DNA of 64,000 nucleotides from M3007 sp041736625 (GTDB taxonomy: Bacteria > Bacteroidota > Bacteroidia > Chitinophagales > Saprospiraceae), in contig JBGSTG010000127.1 in NCBI GenBank assembly GCA_041736625.1, forward strand, positions 12,694-76,693. The letters are read 5' to 3'. Of this stretch, positions 16,814 through 25,131 are shown in pieces (within the stretch, counting starts at the first letter, position 1; each line of letters opens with the position of its first letter). Position numbers and translations under genes: made by a program. The notes beneath the pieces are model-generated. The model worked only from the letters and a program-made list of their open reading frames with translations. It was not told the DNA's origin and did no database searches.

Positions 16814-17725
16814 ATGCAAGCCAACGCGCAATTAAAAGGAGACCGGGCCCGGGCCTGGACCATCAGCCTGCTGTTCCACGCATTGCTGTTGCTGCTGCTG
16901 TTCTTGTGGCGTATACACCTGGAGCAACCGCTGACCGAAGCGCCCCCCATCGTGCTGGAATGGGGCGGTGGCGGCGACGATGTGGCCGCAGGCGAGCCCG
17001 ACCGCGGGCAGGGCGACGACCCGGCTCCCCAGGGCCAACAGATGGAAACACCTCAAGTGGAACAACCTTCGGAGCGCCCCACCCCGACGCCCCCAACCCC
17101 AAGCGCACCAGCTAAAACCAGCGCACCGCAGTCCAATACCCCCACCACCGAAGACCCCAACGTGGCGGCCATGCGCAAGCAGCAGGAAGACGCCCGCAAG
17201 CGACAACAGCAGGAAGAGCAGCAGCGCATCGCCCAGGAGCAGGCCGCCGCCGAGCGCAAACGACAGGAACAGGCGGAGAAAGACGCGAAAAAAGGCAAAT
17301 TTGGCAGTGCTTTCGGCAGTGGCAGCGGACAAGGACAAGGCAACACCGGCGCCCCCGGCAACCAGGGCCAGGCCGGCGGAACCGGCAACAACTCCGGTGG
17401 TACCGGGCCTGGCACCGGCGGCGGCACAGGCGGCGGATCGGGCACCGGCACGGGTTCGTCGATCGGCGGCGGCTTGGACGGCCGCAAACTGGTTAGTCGC
17501 CCCAAGATGGTCGACAACTCTCAGAAAACCGGCAAAGTAAACGTAGATGTGTGCGTAGATGCCGCAGGCAACGTGGTGAGCGCCGCCTACACCCAACGCG
17601 GCTCTACCACCAGCGACAGCGAATTGCGCAACAAGGCCATACAGTGGGCCAAACAGCATAAGTTCGGGCCTTCCGGTGCGGAAAAGGAGTGTGGGACGAT
17701 CCTGTTCAATTTTCAGTTGCAATAA
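16814..17725 (+). CDS. TonB-like energy transducer with Gly-rich linker
   Basis: 303 residues. A single N-terminal transmembrane helix (WTISLLFHALLLLLLFLWRI) carries the conserved His typical of TonB/TolA anchors. The periplasmic spacer holds a Pro/Thr-rich stretch (about 75-110), a highly charged Lys/Glu/Gln coiled region (about 117-155), and an unusual Gly/Thr/Ser-rich repeat stretch (about 160-220). The C-terminal domain (GKVNVDVCVDAAGNVVSAAY, then KAIQWAKQHKFGPSGA) has the TonB-C fold. It completes an ExbB-ExbD-TonB operon; the client receptors are not in this window. Confidence 0.82.
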   Translation: MQANAQLKGDRARAWTISLLFHALLLLLLFLWRIHLEQPLTEAPPIVLEWGGGGDDVAAGEPDRGQGDDPAPQGQQMETPQVEQPSERPTPTPPTPSAPAKTSAPQSNTPTTEDPNVAAMRKQQEDARKRQQQEEQQRIAQEQAAAERKRQEQAEKDAKKGKFGSAFGSGSGQGQGNTGAPGNQGQAGGTGNNSGGTGPGTGGGTGGGSGTGTGSSIGGGLDGRKLVSRPKMVDNSQKTGKVNVDVCVDAAGNVVSAAYTQRGSTTSDSELRNKAIQWAKQHKFGPSGAEKECGTILFNFQLQ

Positions 17726-18004
17726 ATTATTATAACAAATAACTTCCCGGTAAAGAAGTCATATTTTTTTAAAACGCCTTATACCTTCGTGGAGTGGGCA
17801 GGTCAATGCATGCGCGCCTCTTTTTCTTTTGGCACGCAACCGCAGCACGTGTGATTTTTATAACTATTTCCCAGCAAAATGTAACGCCTGCCGACGCCCG
17901 TACAAGCACCTTTGCAGACCGGTAGATGGCTTGGTTTGCAAACCAGTTCTCACACGGCTTACCATTCAAAAATGAACGTCTCTTGTTCACTAAAACCAAT
18001 AACA

Positions 18005-18469
18005 ATGAACCGCAACGCATTATCTACTTTACTACTCACCATTTTCGTAGCCGTTGCCGCCAATTTCGGCTGCCAGACGACAGACCAAAAAGAGCAAGAA
18101 TCGAAGGCAATTGCCGATCGGATGGCCCTGGACCAGGCCAGACAAGATTCTATCAGTAACGCCCAAAGAAGGGTTACAGATGAAGAATGGCAAGCTTTTG
18201 TGACAGAAACCAAAGCTAAAATAAAGGCCAACGATTCGGGGATTGAAAAGTTGAAAGCCGACATGAAAAAATCGGGCAAAAAAATGGACGAGGCATACAC
18301 CAAAAGCATCGAAACCCTGGAACAAAAAAACAAGACGCTGGAGGCCAAATTAGATTCCGGGTACGAGAAGGGCCAAAAAGAATGGGCTGAGTTCAAACGT
18401 GAGTTTAACCACGACATGGACGAACTGGGCCAAGCCCTCAATGACCTGGTAACCAACAATAAAAATTAA
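18005..18469 (+). CDS. Small coiled-coil lipoprotein
   Basis: 154 residues from ATG 18005 (MNRNALSTLLLTIFVAVAAN). The signal peptide ends in a lipobox-like FGCQTT, so Cys is probably lipidated. The rest is almost all charged helix (SKAIADRMALDQARQD, TKAKIKANDSGIEKLKADMK, ETLEQKNKTLEAKLDSGYEK), predicted coiled coil. No enzyme motif is seen. It is 8 bases upstream of the cupin gene, so it likely heads the 18005-22410 group. Confidence 0.7.
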   Translation: MNRNALSTLLLTIFVAVAANFGCQTTDQKEQESKAIADRMALDQARQDSISNAQRRVTDEEWQAFVTETKAKIKANDSGIEKLKADMKKSGKKMDEAYTKSIETLEQKNKTLEAKLDSGYEKGQKEWAEFKREFNHDMDELGQALNDLVTNNKN

Positions 18470-18477
18470 CTGCGGAG

Positions 18478-18816
18478 ATGGATGACAAGGAAATTGAAAA
18501 ATCCATTTCCCACGTTACCGTTGAACTCATTGAATACCTGCAAAATGCCATGGTTATTAAGACCATTCTCAAAAAATCGACTGGCAACATCAGTGTCATG
18601 TCTATCGATTCAGGGGAAAGTTTGAGCGAAAAAACATCCGCGTTCGACACGTATGTTCAAATAATTGATGGGAATGCAGAAATAGTGATCAACGGGGTAT
18701 CGCACCTCCTGATGACCGGGGAGTCCATTGTGGTGCCGGCGCACGCTTCCAATTACACAAAGCCCAACGGTCGCTTCAAAATGATCCAGACGGTCATCAA
18801 AAGCGGATATGAGTAG
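18478..18816 (+). CDS. Small cupin-domain protein
   Basis: 112 residues. The single domain shows the cupin beta-barrel rhythm: ISVMSIDSGESLSEKTSAFD, YVQIIDGNAEIVINGVSHLL, then MTGESIVVPAHASNYTKPNG. The metal-binding His cluster of canonical cupins is largely missing (no HxH in motif 1, one His in motif 2), so a binding or sensing role is more likely than catalysis. It lies 8 bases after the lipoprotein gene and 71 bases before the lysine-rich gene, all on the same strand. Confidence 0.75.
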   Translation: MDDKEIEKSISHVTVELIEYLQNAMVIKTILKKSTGNISVMSIDSGESLSEKTSAFDTYVQIIDGNAEIVINGVSHLLMTGESIVVPAHASNYTKPNGRFKMIQTVIKSGYE

Positions 18817-18887
18817 GCATTTATTCCAGCAGACCGCTTAAATACGGTGTGTAACATATTCCATAACCAATTAAACATTTTTCAATC

Positions 18888-19079
18888 ATGAGCAAAGATA
18901 AAGGCAGTAAAAACCATAAAAAAGCACCGGCCAATAAAACAGACGGAAAACCAAAATCGGTATCCGATTATAAGTCTGAAAGTAAAAGTGGACAAGATCA
19001 CCTCCACACATTAGACCCGTTTATTACTAAAAGCGACTCAAAGGCAGACAAGAATCCGAAGGGAAAGAACCGGTCATGA
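18888..19079 (+). CDS. Lysine-rich 63-residue protein, unknown
   Basis: 63 residues with about one quarter Lys and many Ser, Asp and Asn (MSKDKGSKNHKKAPANK at the start). No hydrophobic core or membrane segment; probably intrinsically disordered. Its stop codon overlaps the start codon of the GH130 gene in an ATGA arrangement (19076-19079), good evidence that it is translated and coupled to that gene. Function unknown. Confidence 0.6.
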   Translation: MSKDKGSKNHKKAPANKTDGKPKSVSDYKSESKSGQDHLHTLDPFITKSDSKADKNPKGKNRS

Positions 19080-20113
19080 TTGAGGTGACCAAACATGGTG
19101 TCCTGCTGGCAAAAACGAGCCTGGGCTTTGAAAGCGCGGGTGTGCTCAATCCCGCAGCCGTGCAGGAGGAAAACGCGGTACACCTTTTTTACCGGGCAGT
19201 ACACGTGGGAAATTATTCGACCATTGGATACGCCCGATTGGAAGGGCCGGTGACGCTCTCGGAAAGACTGGATTTACCCGTGTTGTTTCCACAGGCTGCA
19301 TACGAATCACACGGAGTGGAAGATCCGCGCACGGTGTGTATAGACGGGTTGTATTACCTGACATACACGGCATACGACGGTATTAATGCGCTCGGGGCCT
19401 ACGCCACGACCACCGTGTTGCCGAACTTCGAAAAAAAGGGCTTTCTCGTTCCTCAGGTGTCTTATGAACATTTCAAACACCTGAGCGAAAGCCAAAGCCC
19501 GCTCAATGAAAAGTACCAACGGTATAATGGGCACGCCAATACACATGGGCAATCGGATAAAAACGTGCTGATTTGGGTCAAAAATGTGGTCTTTTTCCCG
19601 CGTCGCATCCAAGGCAAACTATGTTACCTGCAACGGATCAAGCCCGATATTCAAATCGTTTCGGTACAGGAGCTGGATGATCTGACGCCGGCTTTTTGGG
19701 ACGATTACCTGTTGCACCTTGCTCAGTTCATCGTAATGGAGCCCCGGCATCCGCACGAGTTAAGCTACATTGGCGCCGGCTGCCCGCCCATAGAAACCCC
19801 GCATGGCTGGATTCTCATTTACCATGGCGTGCAAGATACCAACGCCGGGTACAAATACCACGCCTGCGCAGCTTTGCTGCACCTGGACAACCCCAACCGG
19901 GAAATCGCCAGGCTTTCAAAGCCGCTTTTCTCGCCCGATCAGGATTACGAAATGGAGGGTGAGGTGAACAATGTTTGCTTCCCAACAGGTACCGCCTTGT
20001 TCGGCGACCAACTGTATATCTACTACGGTGCAGCCGACGAGCGAATTGCCTGTGCTTCGGTCAGTTTGTCGGCGCTGATAACCGAATTGTTGCGCAACGC
20101 AGACAGTTCATGA
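19076..20113 (+). CDS. GH130-family glycoside phosphorylase/hydrolase
   Basis: 345 residues, a five-bladed beta-propeller of glycoside hydrolase family 130, whose members phosphorolyse or hydrolyse beta-mannosides. Motifs: AGVLNPAAV near 21, HLFYRAVHVGNYSTIGYARL near 36-55, HGVEDPRTV at 79-87 (the Asp corresponds to the proposed catalytic acid), LSYIGAGCPPIETPHGWILI near 228 and YYGAADERIACAS at the C-terminus. It is coupled by 4-base stop-start overlaps to the gene before and to the glycosyltransferase after it (20110-20113). This pairing suggests synthesis or recycling of a mannose-containing glycan. Substrate specificity cannot be read from sequence. Confidence 0.85.
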   Translation: MIEVTKHGVLLAKTSLGFESAGVLNPAAVQEENAVHLFYRAVHVGNYSTIGYARLEGPVTLSERLDLPVLFPQAAYESHGVEDPRTVCIDGLYYLTYTAYDGINALGAYATTTVLPNFEKKGFLVPQVSYEHFKHLSESQSPLNEKYQRYNGHANTHGQSDKNVLIWVKNVVFFPRRIQGKLCYLQRIKPDIQIVSVQELDDLTPAFWDDYLLHLAQFIVMEPRHPHELSYIGAGCPPIETPHGWILIYHGVQDTNAGYKYHACAALLHLDNPNREIARLSKPLFSPDQDYEMEGEVNNVCFPTGTALFGDQLYIYYGAADERIACASVSLSALITELLRNADSS

Positions 20114-22410
20114 AAAATCAAATTTTATTCATCACCTCTTATCCGCCCAGGGAATGCGGCATTGCCACCTATTCGCAGGACCTCATCAAGGCGATCAACG
20201 ATAAGTTTCGCGATTCATTTTCGCTCAAGGTGTGCGCTTTGGAGGCCGGCGTCTCCCATTTTGCTTATTCGGATGAGGTCAAACTGGTACTTAACACCCA
20301 CGATGCCGACCAATACGCCCTGACCGCACAAGCCATCAACGCTGACAGGCGCGTCAATCTGGTGGTCATTCAACACGAATTTGGTTTTTTTCAACAGGCC
20401 GGAATAGATGCTTTTTTGCCGTTTGTGCAACGACTCACCAAACAAACCATCATTGTATTCCACACCGTCCTGCCGGGCCCGGATGCGGCGCGGAGAGGGT
20501 ATGTACAGCTTGTTGCAGATGCTTGCGCATTTGTGGTGGTGATGACCCAAAGCTCGGCCGACATTTTAAGAACTGATTATGCGATATCCGAGCACAAAAT
20601 CATCGTCATTGCGCATGGGACGCACCTGGTTTCCCATTTAAACAAGGCCGTCTTGAAACAAAAATACGGGCTGGAAGGGCGCAAAATACTGTCCACTTTC
20701 GGGTTGCTCAGCTCCGGAAAAAGCATAGAAACCACCTTGAGCGCCTTACCCGACATTGTGAAGCACAACCCGGCGGTTCTTTTTTTGATCATCGGCAAAA
20801 CACATCCCGACATCGTGGCGTCTGAAGGGGAACGCTATCGCAACATGCTGCAGGAAACGGTGGATCGTTCGGGGCTAAACGAATACGTCCGGTTCATCAA
20901 TCGCTATCTGCCTTTGCAGGATCTGTTGGAATATTTGCAGTTGACCGACATTTACCTGTTTACGTCGAAAGACCCCAATCAGGCGGTAAGCGGCACCTTT
21001 TCGTACGCCATGAGTTGTGCGTGCCCCATCATTTCCACACCCATCCCGCATGCGCGGGAAATGCTGTGCGGGGATACCGGCATCATCATCGATTTTCAAC
21101 ATGCGCCACAACTGGCCGCCGCCGTCAACCGCCTGATGGGTGATGAACCGTTACGGACAGCGTTTAGTTACAGTGTTTTGCAACGGGTTGTACCCACCGT
21201 CTGGGAAAATTCAGCCATAGCGCACGCCCTGTTGTTCCAAAAAATCGCCGCAAATGCCAACGTTGATAAAGCGCCACGGGAAAACACAAACGCCATAGGG
21301 CCCCAAACCCAAACCATTTCTTTGGCCTACCGACTGCCCGAGCTGAACCTCGAACACGTAAAAAAAATGACCACCGACGTGGGCATGATACAGTTTTCCA
21401 ATATCAACCAACCCGACCCGGGATCGGGATATACGCTTGACGACAATGCCCGCGCGCTCATCGGCGTGTGCATGCATTACGAATTGACCGGAGCCGACGA
21501 CAACCTGCGGTACATTGGCATATACCTCAACTTCATCGCCCGATGCCAACAATCCGACGGCGCCTTTCTGAATTACATAGATGAGCACCTGCAATTCACC
21601 CCCCAAAATCGGGAAACAAACCTGCAGGATGCCAACGGAAGGGCCATTTGGTCGTTGGGATATTTACTTTCCAGGCGCGCGCTTTTGCCGGCCAGACTCG
21701 TGCTGCTCGCAGAGAGCATCCTGAAAAATGCCATGCAAAGCATAGGTACCATGCATTCTACCCGCGCCATGGCTTTTGTACTAAAGGGGTTGTATTACGC
21801 CAATACAGATCGAAAATCGGTCGAATATTCCGATGCAATCGTCGTGCTGGCCAACCGGTTGGTTCAAATGTTCCGGCACGAGTCGGAGCCCGATTGGCCG
21901 TGGTACGAGCATTACCTTACCTACGCCAACAGCATCTTACCCGAAGCTTTGCTGTGCGCGTACATTGACTCCGGCGATCCGGTGTACAAAAGCGTGGCGA
22001 AAACCTCATTCGATTTTTTGTTATCCTTGACCTTCAAAGAAGGCGGCATTAAGGTCATTTCCAACAAAACCTGGCTCAAAAAAAACCGCCGGCAAGCCGA
22101 ATACGGAGAGCAGCCCATAGACGTAGCCTATACCATTCTGGCCTTGAGTACTTTTTACAAGGTTTTTAACGATGCGGAATATCTGAACAAAATGGAAACC
22201 GCATTTAACTGGTTTTTGGGTGGAAACCACCTCCACCAGATTGTTTACAATCCGTGTACAGGCGGTTGTTACGATGGGCTGGAGGAAACCCATATTAACC
22301 TCAACCAAGGCGCCGAATCTACGCTTTGCTACCTCATGGCCCGGTTGACCGTTGAAAAACACTTCACATGTTTTCCAGATGTTGCTTTCGCAGCATTTTT
22401 AGTTTCTTGA
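20110..22410 (+). CDS. Bifunctional-looking protein: GT4 glycosyltransferase plus alpha/alpha-barrel domain
   Basis: 766 residues from ATG 20110, which overlaps the GH130 stop codon. Residues 1 to about 375 form a GT-B fold glycosyltransferase of family 4 (ITSYPPRECGIATYSQDL near the start; STFGLLSSGKSIETTLSALP, SGTFSYAMSCACPIISTPIP near 300). From about 400 to the end is a helical (alpha/alpha)6-type domain (DVGMIQFSNINQPDPGSGYT, LDDNARALIGVCMHYE, WPWYEHYLTYANSILPEALL) like those of glycoside hydrolases or lyases of unknown specificity. The fusion sits directly behind GH130. The 3' end runs 47 bases into the oppositely oriented AraC gene. Confidence 0.82.
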   Translation: MKNQILFITSYPPRECGIATYSQDLIKAINDKFRDSFSLKVCALEAGVSHFAYSDEVKLVLNTHDADQYALTAQAINADRRVNLVVIQHEFGFFQQAGIDAFLPFVQRLTKQTIIVFHTVLPGPDAARRGYVQLVADACAFVVVMTQSSADILRTDYAISEHKIIVIAHGTHLVSHLNKAVLKQKYGLEGRKILSTFGLLSSGKSIETTLSALPDIVKHNPAVLFLIIGKTHPDIVASEGERYRNMLQETVDRSGLNEYVRFINRYLPLQDLLEYLQLTDIYLFTSKDPNQAVSGTFSYAMSCACPIISTPIPHAREMLCGDTGIIIDFQHAPQLAAAVNRLMGDEPLRTAFSYSVLQRVVPTVWENSAIAHALLFQKIAANANVDKAPRENTNAIGPQTQTISLAYRLPELNLEHVKKMTTDVGMIQFSNINQPDPGSGYTLDDNARALIGVCMHYELTGADDNLRYIGIYLNFIARCQQSDGAFLNYIDEHLQFTPQNRETNLQDANGRAIWSLGYLLSRRALLPARLVLLAESILKNAMQSIGTMHSTRAMAFVLKGLYYANTDRKSVEYSDAIVVLANRLVQMFRHESEPDWPWYEHYLTYANSILPEALLCAYIDSGDPVYKSVAKTSFDFLLSLTFKEGGIKVISNKTWLKKNRRQAEYGEQPIDVAYTILALSTFYKVFNDAEYLNKMETAFNWFLGGNHLHQIVYNPCTGGCYDGLEETHINLNQGAESTLCYLMARLTVEKHFTCFPDVAFAAFLVS

Positions 22411-22924
22411 AGAAGGTGGGCGACAACCCGGTAATTTTTTTAAACTGGTTGGACAGATGGGCTACACTGCTGTAGTGCAGCAGATAGGAAATCTCTGTAA
22501 GACTCAACTCGTCGTACAACAACAATTCCTTTACCCTTTCAATTTTGTGTGCAATGATGTATTGCTGGATGGTGATGCCTTTTACCTCCGAAAAGGTGTT
22601 GGCCAGGTACGTATAATTCTGTTCCAATTTATCGCTGATATAGTCGGAATAATTTACATCGGGCAACTCATCGGAATAGTGAATCATTTCGATAATTACG
22701 TTTTTAATTTTTTCAATGAGTACGCTCTTTTTGTCGTCGAGCAGTTCCAGCCCGGAACGCAAAAGGTTTGCCCCCAGCTGCGCGCGTTGTGCCTCTGAGA
22801 GGGTTTCACCCGTATCTATGGTGCCCAGTTCGATGCTGTGGTAAGGAATGTGTAATCGATCCAGTTCATCCTTTACAATCAACTTGCATCGAAGGCTGAC
22901 CATATATTTGACATAAATTTTCAT
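22364..22924 (-). CDS. AraC-type regulator, short N-terminal domain form
   Basis: 186 residues from ATG 22924 (MKIYVKYMVSLRCK), matching the usual start of this short Bacteroidota AraC group; an ATG at 22945 is an alternative. The N-terminal part (KDELDRLHIPYHSIELGTID) is a small alpha/beta domain; residues about 95-186 hold the two helix-turn-helix units (YLANTFSEVKGITIQQYIIA and LTEISYLLHYSSVAHLSNQF, ending KITGLSPTFFKKLK). It is a transcription factor, possibly of the adjacent GH130/GT operon, with which it is convergent and overlaps by 47 bases (22364-22410). A near-consensus TAACTTTA is seen on the minus strand around 22960. Confidence 0.85.
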   Translation of the reverse strand: MKIYVKYMVSLRCKLIVKDELDRLHIPYHSIELGTIDTGETLSEAQRAQLGANLLRSGLELLDDKKSVLIEKIKNVIIEMIHYSDELPDVNYSDYISDKLEQNYTYLANTFSEVKGITIQQYIIAHKIERVKELLLYDELSLTEISYLLHYSSVAHLSNQFKKITGLSPTFFKKLKMLRKQHLENM

Positions 22925-23168
22925 AATGTGTTTAGGGTAGCCCAATATGTCATAATCATTTGTAAAGTTAAACCTTTTCAGTTGATAAACCTAATTAAAG
23001 TACAATACTTTACCCCCAGGTGCTGCACAAGCGGCAGATGTGGCCTGAGAGCGCCCCTTTTCGAGCCCGTCTGAAAATTTTTTAGCCTTGGAGGATCAAC
23101 AACCAGAAAAAATTGGGTCGTCCTTCATAACTGTGACCCGCAGTTTCACAAAATAAAACCCATTTATT

Positions 23169-23824
23169 ATGCAAAAATCAGTTCTTCTTTTTGTTGCTGC
23201 CCTTTTCACGGCAAGCCTCCTGTCCGCGCAGGTGCAGACCAGCGTCGGCGCACACGTGGGCATTAATCTCGCTAAAATTGTAGGCGAGGACTTCGAAGGT
23301 GAAGATATGGACACCGACAGCCGCACGGGATTCCTCTTCGGCGCCGTTGCCGAGTTCCGCTTCAACGACAACATTGCCGTACAACCTGAGTTGAACTTCA
23401 TCCAAAAAGGATTCTCAGAGGAGATAGAGATTTTCCCCGGTGTAACGGAAGATGTCCAACTGATTCTCAACTATCTGGAGATTCCGGTACTCTTCAAAGC
23501 CGGCGGCACGGTTGGTTCCAACCTGCGTCTCGACGGCCTTGTTGGCCCCAGTATCGCTTCGGCATGGGCGACGCTAAGTTCAAAATAGACGACGAAGATG
23601 AAGACGCTGACTGGGAAGACGACCTTGGTTTCCAGAAAATTGACTTCGGCGTTCAAATCGGCGGTATGGTTTCGTACAACATCGGCAGCGCCAATCTATT
23701 TCTCGACGGCCGCTACCTGCTCGGGCTGTCCAACCTGATCGACGATGCGGAAGGCGATGAAAGAGCCAACAACCGCGGCGTGGCATTCAGCCTGGGTGCA
23801 CTGTTCCCGCTGGGCGGCCAATAA
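23169..23824 (+). pseudogene. PorT-like outer-membrane beta-barrel protein, frameshifted
   Basis: The first frame (23169-23588) encodes a signal peptide (MQKSVLLFVAALFTASLLSAQ) and the first half of an outer-membrane beta-barrel (SVGAHVGINLAKI, NIAVQPELNFIQKGFSEEIE, YLEIPVLFKAGG). It then falls out of frame after GLVGPSI. The second half continues in another frame: FGMGDAKFKIDDEDEDADW, LGFQKIDFGVQIGGMVSYNI, GVAFSLGALFPLGGQ, stop 23824. One base missing near 23556 would restore about 218 residues. The junction is otherwise clean, so this could be a recent mutation, phase variation, or a sequencing error. Confidence 0.75.
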
Positions 23825-23852
23825 CGCCTGACACAGCAACCATTGTTTTGAG

Positions 23853-23885
23853 AGAGGAAGGGCCCCGTGCTCTTCCTCTTTTTTT
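23853..23885 (+). terminator. Intrinsic terminator after the beta-barrel gene
   Basis: AGAGGAAG at 23853-23860 pairs with CTTCCTCT at 23872-23879 across an 11-base loop, followed by T run to 23885. It lies 29 bases after the stop codon at 23824, between convergent genes. Confidence 0.8.
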
Positions 23886-23891
23886 GGTTGA

Positions 23892-24119
23892 TCAGGAGCT
23901 CTCCCGCATCTCCCGGTCCCAATCGGTATTCGCCAGCACCACCACCACCACGCCGGCGAGTATCATCACGATTTTGAGCACGAAGGCCAGGAGCAGCCCG
24001 CCCCATTCGAGAAAGGCGAGGAAGGCCCAGTTGATGCCCACCAGTTGGAGGATGATGGCGCTGAAGCCCAAGATGACCAGTAGAAAGCCCACGAGGAGCC
24101 AGAGACCTTTGCGTTTCAT
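23892..24119 (-). CDS. Small two-helix membrane protein
   Basis: 75 residues with a basic start (MKRKG) and two or three hydrophobic segments: LWLLVGFLLVILGFSAIILQ and LLLAFVLKIVMILAGVVVVV. The C-terminus is charged (NTDWDREMRESS). No family assignment. It converges on the beta-barrel gene with a terminator in between. Confidence 0.65.
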   Translation of the reverse strand: MKRKGLWLLVGFLLVILGFSAIILQLVGINWAFLAFLEWGGLLLAFVLKIVMILAGVVVVVLANTDWDREMRESS

Positions 24120-24197
24120 AATGGACTTTAACCCGAAATGGTCGGCAGTTGTTCACTGTCTGCCGCCGAGCGGTTGCGCGCACAGGGATTTTCTCCT

Positions 24198-24205
24198 TAA
24201 CTTTG
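24198..24205 (+). promoter_or_regulatory. -7 box for the HMG-CoA-lyase-like gene
   Basis: TAACTTTG is a perfect TAnnTTTG match. Transcription would start about 24210, downstream of the longest-frame start (TTG 24149), which argues for the later TTG at 24239. Confidence 0.45.
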
Positions 24206-24238
24206 GGCAGCCTTACCAGACAAATAAAACTGCACTGC

Positions 24239-25102
24239 TTGTCGCACCACCCTACCATCCAACTCATCGAGTGTCCCCGCGACGCCATGCAGGGGCTGCA
24301 CGACTTTATTCCCACCGAACGGAAAGCCGCTTACATCAACCAGTTGCTGCGTGTGGGCTTTGACACGATCGACTTCGGCTCGTTCGTGAGCCCCAAAGCC
24401 ATACCGCAGATGCGCGACACCGCCGAGGTGCTGGACTTGCTCGACCTGAGCGCGTCGCGTTCGCACCTGCTGGCCATCGTAGCCAACCAGCGCGGGGCAG
24501 AAGAAGCGTGCCGGTTTCCACAAATCCGGTACCTGGGTTATCCGTTCAGTATCAGCGAGACCTTTCAGCTGCGCAACACCAACGCCACGATCGATGAAAG
24601 TGTGGAGCGCACCAAGGCCATACAGGAACTGTGCGCAGCCCACAACAAGGAACTGGTTATCTACATCTCCATGGGCTTCGGCAATCCGTACGGCGACCCC
24701 TGGAACACCGATATTGTGCACCGTTGGGTGGACGAACTCCTGGCCCTGGGCATCCGGATCTTTTCCCTTTCCGACACCATCGGATGCTCCAACCCCGAAA
24801 ACATCGCTTACCTGTTTGGCAATCTCATACCCGCCTATCCCAGCGCCCAGTTCGGCGCGCACTTGCACACCCAACCCCACAAATGGCGCGAAAAGGTGGA
24901 GTCGGCCTGGAAAAACGGCTGTCGACGATTCGACGGCGCCCTGCGCGGATACGGCGGCTGCCCCATGGCCAAAGATGACCTGACCGGAAACATGGCCACG
25001 GAAAACATGGTGTACTTTTTCGACGAAGCCGGCGAAGACCTGGCGCTCGACCGCTCGGCGTTCGGGAAAAGCATGGCCATGGCGCTGGAGGTGTTCCCCT
25101 GA
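24239..25102 (+). CDS. Hydroxymethylglutaryl-CoA lyase family protein
   Basis: 287 residues if translation starts at TTG 24239; no ATG precedes the conserved N-terminus, and a consensus promoter box at 24198 rules against the longer frame. It is a TIM-barrel enzyme that cleaves HMG-CoA to acetyl-CoA and acetoacetate (leucine/ketone-body breakdown) or a close homologue. Motifs: IQLIECPRDAMQG (catalytic Arg), GFDTIDFGSFVSPKAIPQM, SLSDTIGCSNPENI, GAHLHTQPHKW (metal-binding HxH) and RGYGGCPMA with the catalytic Cys loop. It reads ECPRD where the classical enzyme has VGPRDGLQ, so a variant substrate is possible. The next gene begins 29 bases later. Confidence 0.82.
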   Translation: MSHHPTIQLIECPRDAMQGLHDFIPTERKAAYINQLLRVGFDTIDFGSFVSPKAIPQMRDTAEVLDLLDLSASRSHLLAIVANQRGAEEACRFPQIRYLGYPFSISETFQLRNTNATIDESVERTKAIQELCAAHNKELVIYISMGFGNPYGDPWNTDIVHRWVDELLALGIRIFSLSDTIGCSNPENIAYLFGNLIPAYPSAQFGAHLHTQPHKWREKVESAWKNGCRRFDGALRGYGGCPMAKDDLTGNMATENMVYFFDEAGEDLALDRSAFGKSMAMALEVFP

Positions 25103-25119
25103 CGAATGTCGAATAATTG

Positions 25120-25127
25120 TACTTTTG
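25120..25127 (+). promoter_or_regulatory. -7 box four bases before the MBOAT ATG (leaderless-type)
   Basis: TACTTTTG at 25120-25127 is followed by CCGA and then ATG at 25132. With the usual spacing of this box, transcription would begin at or next to the start codon. The same geometry occurs at 44630-44642. Confidence 0.45.
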
Positions 25128-25131
25128 CCGA

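Noticed and set aside
17053..17517. Antisense Cys/Pro-rich ORF opposite the TonB-like gene
   Set aside because: Generated by the Gly-rich repeat stretch of the TonB-like gene on the other strand.
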